Assembly (NCBI GenBank): GCA_002104935.1
Contig: MCGT01000009.1
Location: forward strand, 682,001-746,000
DNA length: 64,000 nucleotides
Origin: Hesseltinella vesiculosa
Taxonomy: Eukaryota; Mucoromycota; Mucoromycetes; Mucorales; Cunninghamellaceae
Reading direction: 5' to 3'
Made by a program: the position numbers and the translations under genes. The number at the start of each line of letters is the position of its first letter. Position 1 is the first letter of the stretch. Below are positions 43,969 to 53,812 of the stretch, one piece after another. Under the pieces are notes generated by a model. It saw only the letters and a list, made by a program, of their open reading frames with translations, made no database searches and had not been told where the DNA came from.

Positions 43969-45198
43969 ATGGTAGACATTACATTTCAGTTTGAGCCTTT
44001 TAGTTTTACAGGCATTTGCCAGACGGTGGCCTTGACCCTTTGCCCTCTGATAGGCACAACAAACGGCGTGGAGCCAGTATGCTATTCAAGAAACGTTGAC
44101 CTTGGTGGAAACCTCGTCTTTCAACCAGGTAAAAAAAAAAAAGTAAGAGTGTTGAAAAACCGTCCTTACCCCTTCATTTTATTATGATTTGACCAGCAAC
44201 GTTAATTATTGATATCATTGCTATTATTATGGCTGCGATCATGATATACCACATCCGCTCGAAATACACCGCCGTTGGTCGAAAGGAAATCGTCATGTTT
44301 TTTTATTTGTATATGATCACCGTCGTTCTCGAGATGCTGCTCGTCACAGGCATCATCCCCACCTCCTCAAATGTATACCCGGTAGGTTAAAATAAGAGAG
44401 ACCAAGCAGGACAACTCATTTTTTTTTTTTTTACTCCAGTGGTTTACCGCTGTCCATCTTGGGCTGATTAGTGCAACGTTTTGGTGCCTTTTATTAAATG
44501 GCTTTGTAGGCTTCCAATTTGCTGAAGATGGGACCCCACTCTCCTTATGGGTAAGTGCCTTTTTACAAAACAAGATCATCTCATGTTATTTTTTGATCTA
44601 GTCCATCCGCATCAGCTCATTGGTGATCTTTTTGATCATGGGCTTCATCGCCATTGCCACTTTTCAAAACATCGGCCCTTTCAAGGCCAGCAGCCCTGGA
44701 GCCCTGTGGGCCTTTTACTTTATCGTCAACGGCGCAGCTTTCATCATTTACGTGATCTCGCAAATCATCCTCGTCGTCAACACATTGGACGATCGCTGGC
44801 CTTTGGGTGACATCCTGTTCGCAGCCGCCTTCTTCGCCATTGGTCAGGTCTTGATGTTCATCTTCTCGGTGACCATTTGCGACGAGGTCAAGCACTATGT
44901 CGATGGCCTTTTCTTCGGCACCGTGTTCACCTTGCTGGCTGTGATGATGGTGTACAAATACTGGGACTCTATTACGAAGGAAGACTTGGAATTCTCGGTC
45001 GGATCAAAGCAAAACGTCTGGGAAGTCAAGGAACTTATGGCCGACGACGATCTCGCCCCCTCCTTTGGTCAACAAAACACACCCCCTCCTCAACAGCAGC
45101 CCTACCGCCAACAACAACAACAGCAAATGCCGCCTCGCCCACCCCAGCAACAGCCATATGGCCAACAATATAATCAATACGGTGGCCATCCATTCTGA
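43969..45198 (+). CDS. Chitin synthase export chaperone (CHS7 family)
   Basis: Four exons (43969-44128, 44197-44381, 44440-44550, 44602-45198) join to 350 aa. The sequence starts with a lumenal Cys-containing segment ([18 protein letters not shown]). Seven hydrophobic segments follow, including [20 protein letters not shown] with the basic YxxR/K-type loop and [20 protein letters not shown]. The soluble end contains [20 protein letters not shown], a segment typical of PF12271. The last ~50 residues are Pro/Gln-rich. Chs7 proteins help chitin synthase 3 leave the ER. The short Gln-rich extension is an addition compared with yeast. Confidence 0.9.
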
Positions 45199-45652
45199 AC
45201 TTTTGAATAAATCAAATCAAACTATCGTTTTTGTGTTCAAAGACCTATAAATAGATTAAACTCTCAAAAATGGGCATTTTTGTGTTCCCTTTTGCTCCTT
45301 GTGCAACCAATCGTCAATGCAGTTTTGCCGATCCCCCACCTCACGCTTCAAATTATTGCAATCCAGCTCACCCCAGTTTTTCGTGGTGAAGGATTTTGAC
45401 AGATGAAGACAGGGTTGGTCTCCGGTATTTTATTTCGTTAGAGTGGAAAAGGAGGTGCACATGTCACGCTTTCTGATTTTAATGGCCTTCCATCCTCATC
45501 AGATTGGCTGAACGCCAGAGTCACGCCTGTCGGCTACTTGCTGTAATATGAGCTCGACCGTCATTTCCCCCCCTCTGGGGGGACGAACTACTAAATCATA
45601 TTTAGTGTATGTTTGCCAGCCTTCTAGGCCCTTCCTTCAATGTCTGAGAGAG
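45199..45652. other. Intergenic region left of the inverted-repeat element
   Basis: An AATAAA signal lies a few bases after the Chs7-type stop codon. No gene is seen in the rest. Confidence 0.45.
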
Positions 45653-47211
45653 GTGCAGTTTTGATCAGATGGCCTGGGGGTTGGTTCCCTGATGAAAATG
45701 GCCGATTTTTTCATTTTTTTTAGCTGGTGGATTGGGCATGTCAAAACGAAAATGATCAAAGTTGGCTGAGCGACCTTCTCCAATCGATGTGAATTTTTCA
45801 GGATCATCATTATTCATTGATATGGGCATTTTTGAATAATTTCACATCGATCTGATTACCCAAAAGTGCTGCACTGTCAGTGTTTGCTTTTATTTATTTA
45901 TTTTTTTTACGAAACGAAGAGGATTGCCACCATTCAACTTCCGCGCAGCTGTTTTCTTTTTTGGTTTCCTCTTTTCCCATGGGCACCTGGTCTACTGCTT
46001 TTTGACTTTGTCATCCAACCACCAGCGACTGAAAAGGTACATGAAAAGCCTCACGTAAGAGCCATATCTCATTACTCTCGCGAACACGCAACGACACCAG
46101 TGCCAAACGCACCGATGCAGTTCAGCCTTCGCTGAAGGCTGGTGCCGACTTTATGCATAATTGCGTCTTCGATGACAAGTCAATGGTCTAACATCTTACT
46201 CTCCATCACTTAGAAAGCAGAGCATTGAGCTTGTACTTGCAATTCATAACCTAAGCCTGCCTCATTTTAACCAGCATGTTCCCTCAAGGAATCTTAATGT
46301 GCTGCTAGTTTATTATTAAACTCTATTTTCAAAAATCAATATGACGCATGCATTGTTGTAATCGCTAGATCCAGCTCTTCAATCCCTGCTGAATGCACTT
46401 GGAGCAAGACCGTGGAGACCAATGTTGAAGGAGGTGTGAGAAAAAGAAGAAGAAAAAAAATTGTGGGGCGGGTTATTTTTATTCGCAGATGACGAGGATT
46501 TCCACATGCACAGGACGGGTCTGGCCGACACGGTGGCCCGCTTGATGGCTTGTTGTTCCGTGGGCAGCTGTAGTTGAGCCTCGACTGTTGGCCAAGCCTG
46601 GAATCGTAAAAACATCGACTTTTTGATGTAGGAGAGCTGAAGACTTTTCTTTGAAACCAACAATAGAAGATATATTTTGTAGGTGATAGCCTGATTTTCA
46701 GAAGGATCGAATAAACAATTGCGAGCTTCCACCCATGACGACGGTGAAAGGTACAATTCCCGATTTGGAAAAGAAATGGTCACCAGAAAAAATGGCAGAG
46801 TGAGCGGATGACGAGAGGTAAAAAGGAGTCTATGGCTGGTCAACGTAGAGGCAGGGTGAATGAGTAAAAAAATAGTTTTATGAGGGCTGTACAATGACTG
46901 ATTGAGGAGATATGGCTAGGAAAAGCTGTGGGCTTCTAAGCGGAGAAAAAGGCAAAGTAGGCGAAACTGATCAAATGTTGGCTGGGCAACCTCATGGCTC
47001 TAGCAGTTGTGCGCTTTTGCATAATTTCACATCGATCTGATCACTCAAAAGCACTGTTTTTTTCAGAAGTTTTATTTGGTAGTGACGTAGCAGAGCAAGA
47101 GGGCAAAAGTAGCATAAGGATGGCTATGATGATGAGTGGGGAAGAAGGTGGGCTTCATCGTGCAAAAGCTGGATGGATCTATTGACGGTGGCTAGGACGT
47201 TGATGACGATG
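45653..47211 (+). repeat. Left arm of the inverted repeat
   Basis: The arm matches the reverse complement of 49019-50480. It contains an outer module (45754-45876) and a related inner module (46969-47056) in the same orientation. The outer module itself holds an inverted pair, ATCGATGTGAA and TTTCACATCGAT. Frames in this arm are broken. Confidence 0.85.
46484..46570 (-). pseudogene. SNF2-helicase motif VI fragment inside the left arm
   Basis: On the minus strand, EQQAIKRA is followed one frame later by HRVGQTRPVHVEILV. Together these spell the motif VI region of SNF2-type helicases (Q-x-x-R-x-H-R-x-G-Q-x-R-P-V). A single-base shift separates the two halves, and no other helicase motif is found around it. 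The right arm lacks almost exactly this stretch. I infer a decayed piece of a helicase gene once carried by, or captured into, the element. Confidence 0.6.
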
Positions 47212-47340
47212 AAAGGGACATCGTCAAAGGTATGACGCCAGTGGGCTAACCAAATGGCGGCAATGACGAGGGAAGACGAAAGGGATGGAGTGCAGGGAGA
47301 AGCGGAGGCCAAGACCAGGAGGTGACGGAGGTTATCACTG
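47124..47340 (-). pseudogene. Possible 3' exon of a second element gene
   Basis: The minus strand reads WLAHWRHTFDDVPFIVINVL and then TVNRSIQLLHDEAHLLPHSSS to a stop, after a plausible acceptor (TTTCCACAG) near 47342. The second half is repeated in the right arm, but the first half is not. It may be the end of another gene of the element. No upstream exons were identified and I recognise no family. Confidence 0.3.
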
Positions 47341-47553
47341 ACTCTGTGGAAACGAAAGGGGTGGCAATTTTTTCAAAGAATTTTTTTTTTGCAACAATGA
47401 AATACTGATGGCTGACAAAGGTCCCTTTCTATCCATCTGGGCAATCATAGGTAGAGCAATTTCTTTATATTTTTACTAGGTATGCTTTGAAGGATGGAGG
47501 ATTAAAAAGGTAAAACAAAAAAAAAAGGAGAGGGGGTTGGCAAAAAAAAAAAA

Positions 47554-48564
47554 CTACTTGTTTGAATTTTGAGATTTTTCATACTTCTGAAATTGGTGCT
47601 TCAAACTGTTGGCATTTTTGTAAGACAGTAGCAGTCCATTTTTGCGTCCTTCGTCAAAACATGCTAGCCAATTCATACGGCGCTTGCCTTCTCTGATTCT
47701 GGCTTCCTTGAATTCTGATATAAATGACATATTTCTTTGGTATTCGGCTGTTGAGGAGGTGGAAGGTGCACTGGAAGATGAAGCACTGGGAATAGCTGGA
47801 GAGAGCGGGGTTGAGTTTCCAGAGTCCAACCCAAACAAGTGATTTTCAAACTCTTGCTGCTTGGTCTGGGCATTACGAATGGCCACTTGCAAAGATTGTG
47901 ATGGGGCTAGGGTCAACAGATGTTCATACTGCTTATTTTGTGTATGCAACATGTCCTTCACAAAGTCAACAATATGAACCTGATTTCCGATCACAGAGGC
48001 ATAGTGGTCTAGCGCGAGGGTTTTCAAATATTCCATGGTGGGATCATCACATACAAGGTCGGTAACAGAAGTGGATTGAGTTAAAAACAGACCAAAGGCT
48101 GAAAAAGGATTAGATTTTTCAGCTGCTGTCAGGGAAGAGAGACTTTTTTTTGACATTATGAGGCAATCAGCAGCCCAACCGTGACAAGGGTATGATTGAC
48201 ATCCAAGGATATCTGCCGGTTGCGTCAATTCTTCGACCTCGGCCAGCACAGTGTTCATGCAAACAATGAAAACAATGGGATCGATGTCGTATCTCTTGAA
48301 AGCTTGCAAGGCATATTCGGTGGCACGTTTCATGAAAACTTTGTTGACCGAATGCTGGAACTCCACAATAATAGGTGGCAACCCCAGGCAGGAAGATTTT
48401 GGCTCCAAGACCAAATCTGATCGAGAACCATTGGGCCAGGAACTTTCAGCAGGGATGTAATCTTGATCGCTTTTAACCAAAGCTGAAGTTATTATGTTGA
48501 TAACAGTCTGGTTTCTTGTTATGTTCTTTGCCATCAGATCAGATCGCAAAGAGAGCGGGCTCAT
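47554..48564 (-). CDS. 336-aa PD-(D/E)XK nuclease-like protein of the element
   Basis: A single exon encodes 336 aa, read from the ATG at 48564. The N-terminal third contains D50 in GSRSDLVLE and E68-x-Q70 in PPIIVEFQ, followed by FMKRATEYALQAF and then DPIVFIVCM. This D...E-x-Q order with a downstream helix carrying R and Y, then a P-I-V-x-I-V strand, is the pattern of PD-(D/E)XK nuclease folds, particularly those where Gln replaces the final Lys (PDDEXK_2-like). The middle is helical and the C-terminal third is Ser/Pro-rich, ending in a basic helix (EFKEARIREGKRRMNW). It sits alone between the inverted arms, and a truncated copy of its gene exists at 331-479. I infer the element's nuclease or transposase. 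The fold assignment is from motif pattern only. Confidence 0.68.
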   Translation of the reverse strand: MSPLSLRSDLMAKNITRNQTVINIITSALVKSDQDYIPAESSWPNGSRSDLVLEPKSSCLGLPPIIVEFQHSVNKVFMKRATEYALQAFKRYDIDPIVFIVCMNTVLAEVEELTQPADILGCQSYPCHGWAADCLIMSKKSLSSLTAAEKSNPFSAFGLFLTQSTSVTDLVCDDPTMEYLKTLALDHYASVIGNQVHIVDFVKDMLHTQNKQYEHLLTLAPSQSLQVAIRNAQTKQQEFENHLFGLDSGNSTPLSPAIPSASSSSAPSTSSTAEYQRNMSFISEFKEARIREGKRRMNWLACFDEGRKNGLLLSYKNANSLKHQFQKYEKSQNSNK

Positions 48565-48639
48565 TTTTTTTTTGGCTTTGGGAAAAAAAGATGTTTTGGT
48601 AACCAGGTTGGTAACCAGGTTGGAACCGGGTTACCATTT

Positions 48640-48983
48640 GTCTCTTTGTTAAACCAATGAGACAGCGTGAAAATAGTAACCGGTCTCTTTGCTAAACCAA
48701 TGAGACGGCGTGAAAATGGTAACCGGTCTCTTTGCTAAACCAATGAGACGGCGTGAAAATGGTAACCGGTCTCTTTGTTAAACCAATGAGACAGCGTGAA
48801 AATGGTAACCGGTCTCTTTGCTAAACCAATGAGACGGCGTGAAAATGGTAACCGGTCTCTTTGCTAAACCAATGAGACAGCGTGAAAATGGTAACCGGTC
48901 TCTTTGCTAAACCAATGAGACGGCGTGAAAATGGTAACCGGTCTCTTTGCTAAACCAATGAGACGGCGTGAAAATGGTAACCG
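48640..48983. repeat. Eight tandem 43-bp repeats upstream of the nuclease-like gene
   Basis: The unit (GTCTCTTTG.TAAACCAATGAGAC.GCGTGAAAATGGTAACCG) repeats every 43 bases exactly eight times, with a ninth start at 48984. Copies differ at only two main positions (C/T after TTTG, and G/A before GCG). Each unit has GTCTC and GAGAC that can pair, and a CCAAT motif between them. It starts 75 bases before the start codon of the nuclease-like gene, where a promoter would be. Two shorter 12-bp repeats (GGTAACCAGGTT) lie between the array and the gene. Confidence 0.95.
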
Positions 48984-49018
48984 GTCTCATCCGCTGCATT
49001 CCATCTCGTCTTTGATTG

Positions 49019-50480
49019 ACATCGTCATTACCGCCCTAGCCACCGTCAATAGATCCATCCAGCTTTTGCACGATGAAGCCCACCTTCTTCCCCACTCATC
49101 ATCATAGCCATCCTTATGCTACTTTTGCCCTCTTGCTCTGCTACGTCACTACCAAATAAAACTTCTGAAAAAAACAGTGCTTTTGAGTGATCAGATCGAT
49201 GTGAAATTATGCAAAAGCGCACAACTGCTAGAGCCATGAGGTTGCCCAGCCAACATTTGATCAGTTTCGCCTACTTTGCCTTTTTCTCCGCTTAGAAGCC
49301 CACAGCTTTTCCTAGCCATATCTCCTCAATCAGTCATTGTACAGCCCTCATAAAACTATTTTTTTACTCATTCACCCTGCCTCTACGTTGACCAGCCATA
49401 GACTCCTTTTTACCTCTCGTCATCCGCTCACTCTGCCATTTTTTCTGGTGACCATTTCTTTTCCAAATCGGGAATTGTACCTTTCACCCGTCGTCATGGG
49501 TGGAAGCTCGCAATTGTTATTCGATCCTTCTGAAAATCAGGCTATCACCTACAAAATATATCTTCTATTGTTGGTTTCAAAGAAAAGTCTTCAGCTCTCC
49601 TACATCAAAAAGTCGATGTTTTTACGATTCCAGGCTTGGCCAACAGTCGAGGCTGAACTACAGCCTGCGAATAAAAATAGCCCGCCCCACAAATTTTCTT
49701 CAACATTGGTCTCCACGGTCTTGCTCCAAGTGTATTCGGCAGGAATTGAACAGTTGGATCTAGCGATTACAACAATGCATGGCGTCATATTGATTATTGA
49801 AAATATATATTTAATAAGCTAGCAGGGGCACATTATGATTCTTTGAAGCAACATGTTGGTTAAAATAAGGCAGGTTTAGGGGTTGAACTGCAAGCACAGG
49901 ACCAATGGTCTGTTTTCTATGTGATGGGGAGTAGGAGGTTGGACCATTGACCTGTCAACGAAGACGAAGTTATGCTTAAAGTCGATACCAGCCTTCAGCC
50001 AAAGTTGGGTTGCATTCTTGCGGCTTCATGAACGGTAATGAGATATGACTTGCGAGTGAGGCTTTTCATGTACCATTTCACAGATCGTTGGAAGATGCTG
50101 GTGGTTGGATGACAAAGACAAAAAGCAGTAGATTAGGTGCCCATGAGAAAAAGATAAGATGCAGAATAAGAATAAAAAAAAAGCAAGCAGCTGTGCGGAA
50201 GTCGATTAGGGCAAACTCTTCATTTCGTAAGGAAACAAAAAAAAAGGCAGACATTACACAGTACTTTTGGGTGATCAGATGGATATGGCATTTTGTAAAA
50301 AGTACTCAAAGCAATAAATGATGATGACCCTGAAAAAATCACGTCGATTGGAGAAGATCGCTCAGCCAATTTTTGATCAGTTTCGTGTCGACTCCTCTGA
50401 TTCACCAGCTAAAAAATTGAAAAATCGGCCATTTTCATCAGGGGGTCACCCAGGCGATCTGAGCAATAACTGCAGTTCAC
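49019..50480 (-). repeat. Right arm of the inverted repeat
   Basis: This is the inverted partner of 45653-47211. Modules equivalent to the left ones lie at 49175-49262 and 50257-50378. Some 190 bases (49046-49237) give an identical 63-residue shadow translation to the left arm, showing very recent exchange or duplication of that part. Confidence 0.85.
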
Positions 50481-50712
50481 TTTCTACCCATGCGTAATTT
50501 TACTCCAGTACATTGATCTTGAAAGTATTCTGCAGAATGGTGTCTTTTTCAGATTGGCGTAGAAAAAAAAAAACGCCTTAGCAGACTCAGATTTTCAGTA
50601 TTGGTCATTTAAGATTTTTGATTGGCCATCACTGATGTCGTTCCAAAAGCGGACCGACATGCAGCTGTTGATGTTTGCTTCTCGCAGGTATTTTTTTTTT
50701 TACTTGCGAACA
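50481..50712. other. Intergenic region right of the element
   Basis: Upstream region of the ArfGAP gene, with T-rich tracts. Nothing else is visible. Confidence 0.4.
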
Positions 50713-52374
50713 ATGACGTCTGTCTCCAAACAAGAGGCACAGGATGCATTGAAAAGCATCATCCAGAAAAGCAAGCACAATAAGGTAAGTGAGGCATGCG
50801 ATAAGATGTTATTACTTTATGCTCATCCTATTTTCTATCGCAAACAGGTGTGCTTTGACTGTCTGGCCAGGGGTCCAACATGGGCTTCTGTTGACTTTGG
50901 CGTCTTCATTTGTCAAGACTGCGCAGCGGCTCATCGTAATCTTGGTGTCCACATTACTTTTGTCAAGTAAGAGGGATACGATTAAATAGTTTTATTTTTT
51001 TTAGCTCATACCTTTTTAATTGACACTCATCACTCTCTATTTTTTATTTTCTAGGTCAACGTTGCTTGATAGCTGGACGTTTCCTCAACTAGAGAAGATG
51101 AAATATGGAGGCAATCAAGCAGCCTCTGAAGCATTGGGATCGCGCAACATGCCCACCGACATTCATCAAAAATATACCAGCCGCCGTGCACAGCAATATA
51201 AAGAACATCTTGCCAAGCGTGCAGCCAAAGCTACCCGCCCAACCACAATCTCCTCTGATCCTCCTCCAATGATTGACCTCCATGCGACCATGATGCCTGT
51301 CGAGGCAGCAACGACGACCATGGATTTGCTATCCTTGGATGAACCAGTGCCTACCTCAACACCCGACTTGTTGATCGACGCTTCGTCCGCCAGCAACCTT
51401 CCGGATCTGCTGGTTGATGTTGGCTCCACCGCCCCAATATCGTACTACGACCTGCTGTCGGATCAGCCGTCGAGCTTGTTCTCGTCTGCTCCACCTGCAG
51501 CTCCAGCTGTAGCCAATCCGGACGATACGTTCTTTGACAAGTGGGACACACCGGCCGAAGCAGCACCGCAGCAGCAAGCTACCCCTCCTTTGAACCAAGT
51601 CCGGCCAAAGCGACGGGAGAAGCGGCAGAACCAAGGTACCTCATCTAAACTCGGCGTCCGGCGGATTCAGCAGGATGTGTTCCAATCTCAGACAACCGAC
51701 GCTCTTGCGAAACGAGAGCCCATCCAGGAACGACCAACCCCAGCCGACACTATCAGCAACAAAAACCCGCCAGCGCCTGTGCCTGCCTCTTCACGATGGG
51801 ACTTTGCGTCTGATGAGAGCAAGACACCGCAGGCGTCGAATGCATCGAAGCATGGTGCTCTGGACATACAAGACGATCGGTTAGGCATGGCAGCTTCTCG
51901 CTATAGTCAATCAGACAGCTCTGCATCTAGGGAAGCAAAGAAAGACCAGCAGGCCGACAATGACAGCAGTGTGACGGACGCTCGAGATCGATTTGGCGAT
52001 GCAAAGGCGATTTCTTCGGATCAGTACTTTGGCAAGCAGCGTATGGATGACAGCCCTGCCAACCTCAGCGGCTTCCATGGCGCCTCCAGCATCTCATCCG
52101 ATCAATATTTCCATCGTGAACCCAAACATAAGAATGGCATCTCACGTCCTTCCGGCACCAACACAAGCCCACTGAAAAAGAAGCTTCTCCAAGCTGCCAA
52201 CAAAGGCGTCTCCAAGGTAACCGGAATAAAAGAGGCACGTCATCTCACTTTTTATTATTCTTATTGATTTGTCGGTTGGCATCTAGTTGAGTCAAGCGTT
52301 GTCGGAAATGGAGGTAAAAAAGAAAAATGATTGCAAAAGAAGTCCTCATGATTTTTTTTCAGCGTCGTGCATGA
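50713..52374 (+). CDS. ArfGAP protein, ArfGAP2/3 (Glo3) type
   Basis: Five exons (50713-50784, 50848-50966, 51055-52216, 52287-52313, 52363-52374) join to 463 aa. The N-terminal ArfGAP zinc finger reads [20 protein letters not shown] then [15 protein letters not shown], with the CX2CX16CX2C Cys set and the catalytic Arg after AAAH. The tail carries repeated serine-rich segments [13 protein letters not shown] and [11 protein letters not shown], the Glo3-type motif seen in ArfGAP2/3. These proteins stimulate GTP hydrolysis by Arf1 on COPI vesicles at the Golgi. The last exon encodes just three residues and the stop. The protein is a good match except that the finger exon is split by two introns. 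Confidence 0.88.
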
Positions 52375-52471
52375 ACAGCCAGCCACTCAACCAGAAAAAA
52401 ATACCCAGCGCAATTTTTTTTTCCTTTTTTTTTTTTTTTGTTCTTTTCCTTTGTCACCATTCATTTTTACA

Positions 52472-52949
52472 ATGTCAACTAGATTAGCCAAGCAATCGTT
52501 AGATCTGTTAATAAAACCAAAAAGCAAAAAAGTGGAAAAGTCACCCATCAACAAAAAACAAAAGCTCCCCGATACCAACAAAGGCTTGAAAAAGATCAAG
52601 TATGAATTGCGATATGGCCATCAGCAACGACTACGCAAGGAGCGTGCTCAAAAACAACAAAAAGAAAACCCCATTGGTAAAGCCATCTAATCTATGCAGA
52701 AAGGTTTTATTTATCTTTTTCTTTATGGGGGTATGCAGATGCTTTAATACAGTCAAAAGAAGAAGAGCAACGTCAGCTAAAACGAAATATCAAATTGCTT
52801 TCATCAAGATGGAAATCCAGCGCTTTAGAACGATCTCTGCAGGACGAGGTAAGGAAGAGTTGAGAGAAGAGTTCAAAAGAGTGTAAAGAACCTATGGCTC
52901 GTCTTTACCTTTTGTTCTTTTTTTTCTTTTAAAGATTTCCAAGAAATGA
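52472..52949 (+). CDS. Small Lys-rich protein of unknown function
   Basis: Three exons (52472-52676, 52739-52848, 52935-52949) join to 109 aa in one frame. The sequence is very basic (PKSKKVEKSPINKKQK, YGHQQRLRKERAQKQQK), then forms a charged helix (SKEEEQRQLKRNIKLLSSRW). The final exon encodes only ISKK and the stop. A basic, helical, small protein like this is often nucleolar, but I recognise no family. It starts ~100 bases after the ArfGAP stop codon. Confidence 0.6.
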
Positions 52950-52986
52950 TGTCAATGCATGTGTCCCAGCCAATGAAACAAGCTCG

Positions 52987-53265
52987 CTAGCTTTTTACCA
53001 CGTCCTGCACAACAAGAAAATAAACCTGTGTCAATGGGTTTTTTTTGTATGCATCCGCATTGTTACTTTTTTGTTTATGAGTGGTGGTAGAGAGTGTGGT
53101 GGAGTCGTTCGACATGGATGAGAAACAGCTATCGTAAAAGGTTGGGTCTGGGTCAAAACGGACCAGCCATTTTCGAGGTGGAAGGCAAGGGAGATCGGAA
53201 TCGTGACAAGGGGAAGATTGGTACCAGGCGTCCAATTGAGGTAGCGAATCAAATAAACTAGCCAT
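52987..53265 (-). CDS. Possible small protein, 92 aa, unknown function
   Basis: An ATG at 53265 opens a frame reading MASLFDSLPQLDAWYQSSP, CHDSDLPCLPPRKWLVRFDP and then a Ser/Thr-rich stretch. The composition with Trp, Cys and acidic residues looks protein-like. No splice site or homologous copy supports it, and it is convergent with the small Lys-rich gene. Confidence 0.35.
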   Translation of the reverse strand: MASLFDSLPQLDAWYQSSPCHDSDLPCLPPRKWLVRFDPDPTFYDSCFSSMSNDSTTLSTTTHKQKSNNADAYKKNPLTQVYFLVVQDVVKS

Positions 53266-53812
53266 TGGCCTGGTAAGAACAGTGGTTGGCAATGGGGAAA
53301 AGTAGAGAGAGAAGAAAAAGAAAGGACGCAAACCGAAGTTTGTACCTTTTTTCCCTTGGTGATTTTTGCCCCTGAATGTTTAAAAAAAGCATTCGAGTTT
53401 CACTTGGCATGGTTTTTTTTTTTTTACTCCTTAACGTGAATGTTGCATTTTCATCTTTGTTACCCAGGATTTCTTTGACAGAAAGTAACACAAAGAGGAA
53501 AGTTATGAAATGGAGGTGAAAGGGATCTCTTTCCAAAGAAACACCGAAACGGTAGCTTGTGTAACATTGAAATTGTCCAAATTGGACAATGGGCTTGCCC
53601 TCGTTTTTACCCAATTTTTCTTTTTTCTTTCAATCAACTCCTTTTTGTGAAAAGGCTAATCAATCCTCTCCTGGCTTTATCTCCAGTTTGTTACCCCTTT
53701 CCCCTCATTCTTGTATTCTGTTGGTTCACTTTTTGTAAGCCCTGCCATCTCGCATTTTTTTAAAAACGCAAAAAGCTTTCTTTTTCCTTTTTCATCTTGA
53801 TACTTTCATCTC
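53266..53812. other. Intergenic region upstream of the septin gene
   Basis: T/C-rich DNA with no supported gene. The final ~60 bases, TTTCTTTTTCC-like, form the leader to the septin start. Confidence 0.45.

Larger units (their letters stand above)
45653..50480. mobile_element. Large inverted-repeat element with a nuclease-like gene
   Basis: Two arms (about 45653-47211 and 49019-50480) match each other in inverted orientation around a core of ~1.8 kb. The outer ends both read a GCAG-type end, then CCTGATGAAAATGGCCGA. The match is nearly perfect in the inner ~300 bases and falls to roughly 80-85% towards the outside. The core encodes one 336-aa protein on the minus strand and an array of eight 43-bp repeats. 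The left arm carries ~83 extra bases that the right arm lacks. I infer a mobile element with very long terminal inverted repeats. Target-site duplications were not identified, so the exact borders are uncertain by tens of bases. Confidence 0.72.

Noticed and set aside
46379..46894. 171-codon frame in the left arm, and its copy at 49337
   Set aside because: The shared part is only a shadow of the inverted repeat; the SNF2 signature within it lies in two frames, so it is a relic rather than a gene.
48640..48983. Possible CRISPR array
   Set aside because: The units are contiguous copies without unique spacers, and CRISPR arrays are not expected in fungal nuclear DNA.
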